A DNA stretch of 11,411 nucleotides, from contig JWZX01002009.1 of assembly GCA_001275005.1 (NCBI GenBank), forward strand, positions 1 through 11,411, written 5' to 3'. Origin of the DNA: Chrysochromulina tobinii (taxonomy: Eukaryota > Haptophyta > Prymnesiales > Chrysochromulinaceae). This document shows positions 6,995 to 11,411 of this stretch, piece by piece. The position numbers were made by a program, and so were the translations under genes. The notes beneath the pieces were generated by a model. The model was not told the origin of the DNA. It ran no database searches and saw only the letters and a program-made list of their open reading frames with translations. Within the stretch, counting starts at the first letter, position 1. Each line of letters starts with the position of its first letter.

Positions 6995-7610
6995 GGCTCA
7001 GGGCTGAAGGCGTCCGGGGGCGGCGCCCACTGTGAATAGGACGCGGTGTGAATAGGACGCGGTGTGGTCTCGATGTGATCTCCGACCAATGCGCGTCGCA
7101 TGCCTTTTCGGAGAGCGTGTTCGTGTGTGTCGCCTGTCGCGGTGTCGGTGCGTGTACAGCTGTAGCGTGAACGAGCCTACGTGGAGCGAGGCTGGAGGCA
7201 GAACAACGGTTGGCCGAAGCTCGCGGGTCGCGACGGATCGGGCCGGGGTGGGTCGACAGAGACGCATGAGCATGGCAAACGCGCGAGGGACGGGTGACCG
7301 ACGACCGGACGCTCGCCGACGGACGCGGCGGATCGGGCGCGGGCGGACCTCGAGGCGGACCGGGGGGTTCGGAGGACGGGGCGGGGAGTGCCGAAGATGC
7401 GAAGTGATCGAGACGTCTTGATGAAGATAGATCAGAACAATCACGCACGACCACGAGACGCTGCCACTCTTCGGTCGCGTCGCATGGTACTAACTCCACA
7501 CCCCGCGTCACGTACCCATAACTACACCCGACCGCCTTCACGCCACAGCCACACGACACACGGCACACGCACCGAAAAGTTGCAAGTAACCCTGAACCCA
7601 TCCTGAACCA
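6995..7610. other. Convergent intergenic spacer (3' ends of two genes)
   Basis: About 616 bases separate the stop of the plus-strand RPELNG gene from the stop of the minus-strand dioxygenase gene. The only open frames are short, Arg-rich and without recognisable motifs. Bases 7290-7400 are G/C-rich with purine-rich runs on the plus strand. No canonical AATAAA was seen for either gene. It contains a 16-base tandem duplication. Confidence 0.6.
7031..7062 (+). repeat. 16-base perfect tandem duplication
   Basis: TGTGAATAGGACGCGG is present twice in direct succession (7031-7046 and 7047-7062) and followed by the start of a third copy (TGTGG). It lies 36 bases past the stop of the RPELNG gene, probably in its 3' UTR. 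Confidence 0.9.
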
Positions 7611-8885
7611 TCACGGCGGCAAGTGTACCCACGACTCGGCAGTGGGATCGTCGAGGCGCACGACGAAGGGGTCTTCCAGGGCAAGGCAGGCTTTGAGGCG
7701 AGCGACTTGCTCGAGGGCTTCCTGCTTGGCCTCCGCGGGCAGCCGTTCGAACGGAATCTCGTGCACGAGGTGCGTCATAGCACGCTGTATCCAGCTGCTC
7801 ACGTCCATACTCGTTTCGTGCACCGAGCGCTCTGCGATGGTGTAGGGTTCCGTCTCTGAGGACGGATCGGCGGGAAGGAGCACCACCTTCCCTTCGGTAC
7901 CCTTGGTGAGCACGAGGCGCAGATCGGCAGAGCAACGTACAGTCAGCCGGGTGGAGCGTAGCAGTTCCAGTGGCATCTCGCTCGATCCGACTCCGACAAA
8001 GAGGGGCCGATTTGTGGGCACCTCGTACTTGGCGTCATACCCCGTACGTGCGTATACGATGTGCATCATCGGGCGTGTTGCCTCGCCCGGCAGCCGCGTG
8101 TTGGCTCCACCGCGGTGGACGGTCCGGTAATCGAACGCTATGATACTGCCTCGATTTGGTGTTGGCATACACCACGCCGGGTTGGCAGCGTGGTCGACGG
8201 CGACGAGATGAGAGCCGGGGAAGTACTGGGTGGCCCCGCATCTCGGATTGCCCAGATCGACGAGTGGGATGAAGAGCGTGAGCCGGCGAGCCTCGGTGGG
8301 CAGCTCGCCTCCCTCGAGCGCCTCGTCCCACTCATGCCCATCCGAATGCCACTCTTGAACCACGGAGCCGGGCCGGCTGTCCATGACCCCGCGGAAGCAC
8401 TCATGAGCGGCCTCGCCCAAGACGCGGCGCACAAAGGGCATCCAAGGCGCGCTCTCGCCGTGCAGCAGCGCGTCGCCGAGGGAGTCGTCGTGCATGCCGG
8501 TGCGCACATCGAGTCGCTCGCGACCCCTCTGGCACACTTCATTGAAATTCACCTCATGCCCAAAGTAGCGGCCGCCATCGCCAATGCCTCGTGAGGCAAG
8601 CGCCGCATCTACGCGCGCAGAAGTCTTCTCGAACACCCTTCGGCAGTCATCGATCAGAGCCGTGGATAGGACGGATTCAAACACGCAGATGCCCATGTTG
8701 GCAGACAAGGCCGCTGATGCATCCAACTCAAACAAGTCGACATTGAGGCCAGCTCCGCTGGAGCCCATCGGGACGTCCGTCGTCGCAAGCATCGTCATCG
8801 TCAGAGCCGCCACGGCAGCGGCTGCCTCCACGGCGACCGGCGCTGCCGCTAAGCCACCGTCACCTCCTCCAGGTACGTCGTCCAT
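7611..8885 (-). CDS. Phytanoyl-CoA dioxygenase (PhyH)-family Fe(II)/2-oxoglutarate oxygenase
   Basis: A single exon of 424 residues, read from the first in-frame ATG; an in-frame TAG lies upstream before any other ATG. The iron-binding facial triad is visible: His180 and Asp182 in QEWHSDGHEW, and His257 in DYRTVHRGGANT. Arg271 in TRPMMHIVY fits the 2-oxoglutarate-binding arginine. CGATQYFPGSHLV is the usual strand before the distal His. Family members hydroxylate fatty acyl-CoAs or small metabolites; the substrate here is not deducible. The N-terminal 50 residues or so are Ala/Gly-rich and might be a disordered or targeting segment. A roughly 110-residue C-terminal extension beyond the oxygenase core (from about 305) matches nothing I recognise. 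The next gene to the right is on the same strand but over 500 bases away, so it is likely transcribed on its own. Confidence 0.85.
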   Translation of the reverse strand: MDDVPGGGDGGLAAAPVAVEAAAAVAALTMTMLATTDVPMGSSGAGLNVDLFELDASAALSANMGICVFESVLSTALIDDCRRVFEKTSARVDAALASRGIGDGGRYFGHEVNFNEVCQRGRERLDVRTGMHDDSLGDALLHGESAPWMPFVRRVLGEAAHECFRGVMDSRPGSVVQEWHSDGHEWDEALEGGELPTEARRLTLFIPLVDLGNPRCGATQYFPGSHLVAVDHAANPAWCMPTPNRGSIIAFDYRTVHRGGANTRLPGEATRPMMHIVYARTGYDAKYEVPTNRPLFVGVGSSEMPLELLRSTRLTVRCSADLRLVLTKGTEGKVVLLPADPSSETEPYTIAERSVHETSMDVSSWIQRAMTHLVHEIPFERLPAEAKQEALEQVARLKACLALEDPFVVRLDDPTAESWVHLPP

Positions 8886-9075
8886 CTCTGCATCTGGTTC
8901 TCGAGGGCGACGCGTCGGCACTGTGGTTCGGCCCTAATTACGGAGTTAGATCTTCTTATATCCGGATTAGTCCAAATAAGGTTTCGGAAATGGTTGGCGA
9001 TGATGTCCTCACAAGTCAGCCCCTCGACTCCGTTGGGTCGCCAAAAACGCCATTCTCTGTCACGCTACTGACACA

Positions 9076-9083
9076 TATATAAA
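9076..9083 (+). promoter_or_regulatory. TATA-like box TATATAAA
   Basis: TATATAAA followed by GTAC reads on the plus strand. The reverse orientation (TTTATATA) is about 190 bases upstream of the dioxygenase ATG and could serve that gene instead. The sequence alone does not settle direction. Confidence 0.3.
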
Positions 9084-9181
9084 GTACAAGTCATCGTGGC
9101 GCATACTACGACTTAACTACGACTTTGTACGCAGCCGGGGCGGCATGCACCCGTGCGTAGTATTGTCCATTACATCGCCAC

Positions 9182-9188
9182 TATAAAA
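9182..9188 (+). promoter_or_regulatory. TATA-like box TATAAAA
   Basis: TATAAAA in a GC-rich context (CGCCACTATAAAACAGCC) points right, toward the 3' end of the minus-strand methyltransferase gene. If functional it would drive an antisense or small-ORF transcript. Confidence 0.25.
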
Positions 9189-9441
9189 CAGCCTCGCGGG
9201 CGGGCTAATCACAACCTCGAGCGCCTCGAGATTTCAGATTATATGGTATACAGAACAGTAACACCGTGGACGAAAACACTAAACAGCAGGTTTCGGGAGA
9301 CAGCAGGAGAACGGCGGCGCGCCCACACTGACATCCGATTAATCATCATTCGGAACCGAAGCAACTCCGAAGATCAGAGACACGCATCCAGGGACCAAGC
9401 ACCAAGGTCACTCTAAGGTCACTCGGGTCGTACAGCTGGTG

Positions 9442-10452
9442 CTAAGCTGGTGCGCCCTCACTCTCGCCCTTCTGCCTTCTCAGCACCAGATAGTCATGCC
9501 TGAGCCAGTTCAAGCGCGCGCGACGCCGTCCGTGCACGGTCGCGTCGCGATCGAGCTGATACCCAAGCAGAGCAAAGTAGCAGATGAGTGCGCTGCTCGG
9601 CCGCGGGTTCACGTGGCAATGCCCACTTGTGTGCGCGGACCACGCGAGTAGCACACCCTGTCGATTCGTGCGGTCGAGGAGCCAGATATAATCGGCGAGA
9701 CACGAGTCCGGAAGGTGCTCACCGACTTCAAAGGACATAGTCCACTCGTCTACGCCGAGGTCGATCGAAGAATCGCATATGTTCGCGTATTGGACGAGCG
9801 CACCGGGTGGGCCGAAGCGGCTCGTGTACGACTCGACATCTTGCATGCCATCAACGCCTCGGTAGCGCGGAGTTGCTACACTGATGCGCTCGCCCATGGT
9901 ATGATTCACATTCACACGCAGCTGATGAGCATGCTGAAGAGACTTGTTGTACTCGAAGTAGTAGGCACCGTACTGACCAGACCCGGCACCAATGTCGAGG
10001 AGTGTGGTGTTACGCACCACGAGGACCATCGAATTCGCCAGGCCGATGTCGAGGTAGTGGTGTGGAGCAGGCCATGCCGTCACATTGTCGTTCAGGACGA
10101 AGGATCCGTCGGTCGAGGCCGAGCAGTTCTGTGAGCCCGCCTGTGCGTGCGCCGACGGCTGCAAGCCCGCGCGCTGGTAGTGATCTCGCCGAAAAGACCA
10201 GCTGGAAGCATTCTTGTCCACTAATGTGTATCCGAGCATGCCGAGCGCACACGCGAGGGACGCGTTCGTCCGCGTCTTTGTAGCCTCAATCACCTCAATC
10301 ACATCCGACGCGACGGTGAGCTTGCTGGTGGCACAGCGGTGGAGTGCGGCGAGCGTCGCCGACCAGCATCGCTGCGAAGGTGTCGATCTCAGCACGGCGT
10401 GACCTGATGAGCCGTGGCAGGCGAGTGATGAGCGAGTGCAGTCCAATGCCAT
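9442..10452 (-). CDS. SAM-dependent methyltransferase-like protein (VGEH type); 5' end uncertain
   Basis: 336 residues from the first in-frame ATG at 10452. Motif I is LLDIGAGSGQYG (residues 151-162), the cofactor-binding Gly-rich loop. GVDG (199-202) gives the acidic residue expected to contact the ribose. EWTMSFEVGEHLP (236-248) is the characteristic block of a small Rossmann-fold methyltransferase family, followed by the conserved NRQGVLLAWSAHTSGHCHVN, which ends at 282. The substrate is unknown. About 28 residues lie between motif I and GVDG beyond the usual spacing, perhaps an insertion or an unrecognised in-frame intron. The first 45 residues are Ser/Arg/Cys-rich and overlap another open frame (10295-10645, same strand) that looks about as protein-like, so a spliced upstream exon may supply the true N-terminus. 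Confidence 0.65.
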   Translation of the reverse strand: MALDCTRSSLACHGSSGHAVLRSTPSQRCWSATLAALHRCATSKLTVASDVIEVIEATKTRTNASLACALGMLGYTLVDKNASSWSFRRDHYQRAGLQPSAHAQAGSQNCSASTDGSFVLNDNVTAWPAPHHYLDIGLANSMVLVVRNTTLLDIGAGSGQYGAYYFEYNKSLQHAHQLRVNVNHTMGERISVATPRYRGVDGMQDVESYTSRFGPPGALVQYANICDSSIDLGVDEWTMSFEVGEHLPDSCLADYIWLLDRTNRQGVLLAWSAHTSGHCHVNPRPSSALICYFALLGYQLDRDATVHGRRRARLNWLRHDYLVLRRQKGESEGAPA

Positions 10453-10929
10453 GAGAGCCTCGCGCAACGGTCGCCGCGAAAGGCAGGAGCCGAGTCGCCG
10501 CCGTCCCGAGTAGATCAACGTCGACGACCGAACGCAAACCGCGATACCGAGGATCTAAAACAAGATTGTGAGACATGTCACGTGATGTGAGAGCTGCCGA
10601 GATTCTGCAATCTGCATGCATTCGACAATCAAATCCTTCAATCAAATTTGCGCACTCCTGCCGCGTCGCAGGGAGCGTTCCCCATGCGCTGAGCCGGCCC
10701 CGAGCCTACACGAAGGACACATCCCTGCCCCCTTTCGTAACGACTGGTCCAACACGAGACATACACATAGTAGAACACATGTACACATCATTTGATCATT
10801 GTGGGAACTAGAACAGGCTCTGCCCGTTCACCCTAAAGTTGGCCAGGGATCAGGGGGAGAGGGGCTAGGCCGCGACGGGTGAATTGGCTGTTAACACTAT
10901 CAACACTCGGTCGCCTATGTGAGCTATCA

Positions 10930-10959
10930 CACAATTGTGCTGCTTAGCTCCTGAGCTAA
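10930..10959. repeat. Two adjacent palindromes
   Basis: CACAATTGTG (10930-10939) is a perfect 10-base palindrome. TTAGCTC-CT-GAGCTAA (10944-10959) is a 7-bp inverted repeat with a two-base spacer. They may be protein-binding dyads or hairpins. Confidence 0.7.
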
Positions 10960-11233
10960 TGTGTCTTGAGCTGTGAAAACTCGAAATCTATGGTAGGGCA
11001 CGCAGGATAAGCTTGCTTGACTTGACTTTGTGGTCGATGAGATGGCCACTCATCTTTTTCCTTCGGAAGTCGGCCCGGCCTGGAGGGGGCGTGAATGAGA
11101 ACGGAGTCCTACACGTGTTGGAGTGTTGTGAATGCCCTTACCAGCCTGCTGACTCAGGTGCGGAACTCTTTGAACGCGAACACCTGGCCCGGGGGGTTGG
11201 GCAGGCACCAGGTTGCTTAGTGCGACGAGGCAT

Positions 11234-11286
11234 GTGGGGCTTCGTGCCCCACCTGTCCCTACACAGGTGGAGCTCCGTGCTCCAAC
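11234..11286. repeat. 33-base imperfect tandem repeat, each copy a hairpin
   Basis: The copies start at 11234 and 11267. TGGGGCTTCGTGCCCCACCTG and TGGAGCTCCGTGCTCCAACTG match at 18 of 21 positions. Each folds on itself: GTGGGGC-TTCGT-GCCCCAC (11234-11252) and TGGAGC-TCCGT-GCTCCA (11268-11284). A third helix, CCACCTGT with ACAGGTGG (11249-11256 and 11263-11270), overlaps both and is mutually exclusive with them. The second copy is preceded by ACAG. Confidence 0.75.
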
Positions 11287-11411
11287 TGACCACTTTGCCC
11301 TCTTCTGCCGCAGCGAGGGCCCCTTTTTTTACCCAAGGCACGGCAGTGGGCGACGTGGACTGGGCATGGAAATGAAGAGCACGCCTGATCCTTCTTCGGG
11401 GTGCTTGGATC

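Larger units (their letters stand above)
8886..9441. other. Intergenic spacer between two minus-strand genes
   Basis: About 556 bases, AT-richer than the surroundings (especially 8935-9000 and 9060-9420). They should contain the dioxygenase promoter and the 3' end of the methyltransferase gene. The one longer plus-strand frame (to 9416, with an ATG at 9243) has no motif and is not called a gene. Two TATA-like boxes are listed separately. Confidence 0.55.
10453..11411. other. Right-hand region without a convincing gene
   Basis: The left part probably holds the promoter or first exon of the methyltransferase gene. Bases 10700-11010 are AT-richer, with palindromes. A plus-strand frame to 11375 (ATGs near 11040) gives about 110 residues with no recognisable domain, and the antisense frame (11138-11341) is equally unremarkable. 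I do not call either as a gene. Confidence 0.5.

Noticed and set aside
11013-11375. Possible 120-residue plus-strand protein and an antisense 67-residue frame
   Set aside because: There are no recognisable domains, both strands are open equally, and the region is dominated by hairpin repeats.

Overview
This is a GC-rich nuclear segment from a eukaryote. The evidence is four genes on both strands, GT-AG introns, long polypyrimidine tracts before an acceptor, and no bacterial operon or Shine-Dalgarno layout. The gene content suggests a unicellular alga, with a haptophyte or a similar marine protist as my best guess: a soluble-adenylyl-cyclase-type ATPase/TPR protein, an RPELNG-type C-terminal domain, a PhyH dioxygenase and a 'VGEH' methyltransferase. 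That placement is inference and was not tested.

Layout. Bases 2-3938 (+): the 3' part of a gene whose product resembles the C-terminal half (end of the ATPase module plus TPR-like helices) of soluble adenylyl cyclase/ADCY10-type proteins, in three exons; any catalytic domain lies off the left edge. Bases 3939-4552: intergenic, with a 13-bp tandem duplication, a perfectly paired three-way-junction fold and a GGC-rich microsatellite. Bases 4553-6994 (+): a four-exon gene for an unrecognised protein of about 708 residues ending in an RPELNG/LKPANL domain. Bases 6995-7610: a convergent intergenic spacer. Bases 7611-8885 (-): a single-exon phytanoyl-CoA-dioxygenase-family protein. Bases 8886-9441: a spacer with two plus-strand TATA-like boxes. 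Bases 9442-10452 (-): an SAM-dependent methyltransferase-like protein whose 5' end is uncertain. Bases 10453-11411: no convincing gene, but several inverted repeats and a 33-bp tandem repeat that folds into hairpins.

The most striking content is in the introns. Four tracts of a 10-base unit (CTGATGACCT) occur in two different genes, always in sense orientation and always at an exon boundary. Each lies between two copies of adjacent sequence. In three introns the first 27-37 bases of the intron duplicate the first bases of the downstream exon, so the intron is [copy of exon start]-[minisatellite]-TCATCAG, and splicing removes one copy exactly. The copies range from 37/37 identical to clearly diverged, which suggests introns of different ages made by one process. 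All five introns end in CAG and all five downstream exons begin with GT, as expected if introns arise by duplication across an AGGT site. The repeat unit carries a CTRAY branch-point-like motif and TGA stops that fall in all three frames, so it may act as a portable 3' splice module. No functional link among the four genes is evident.
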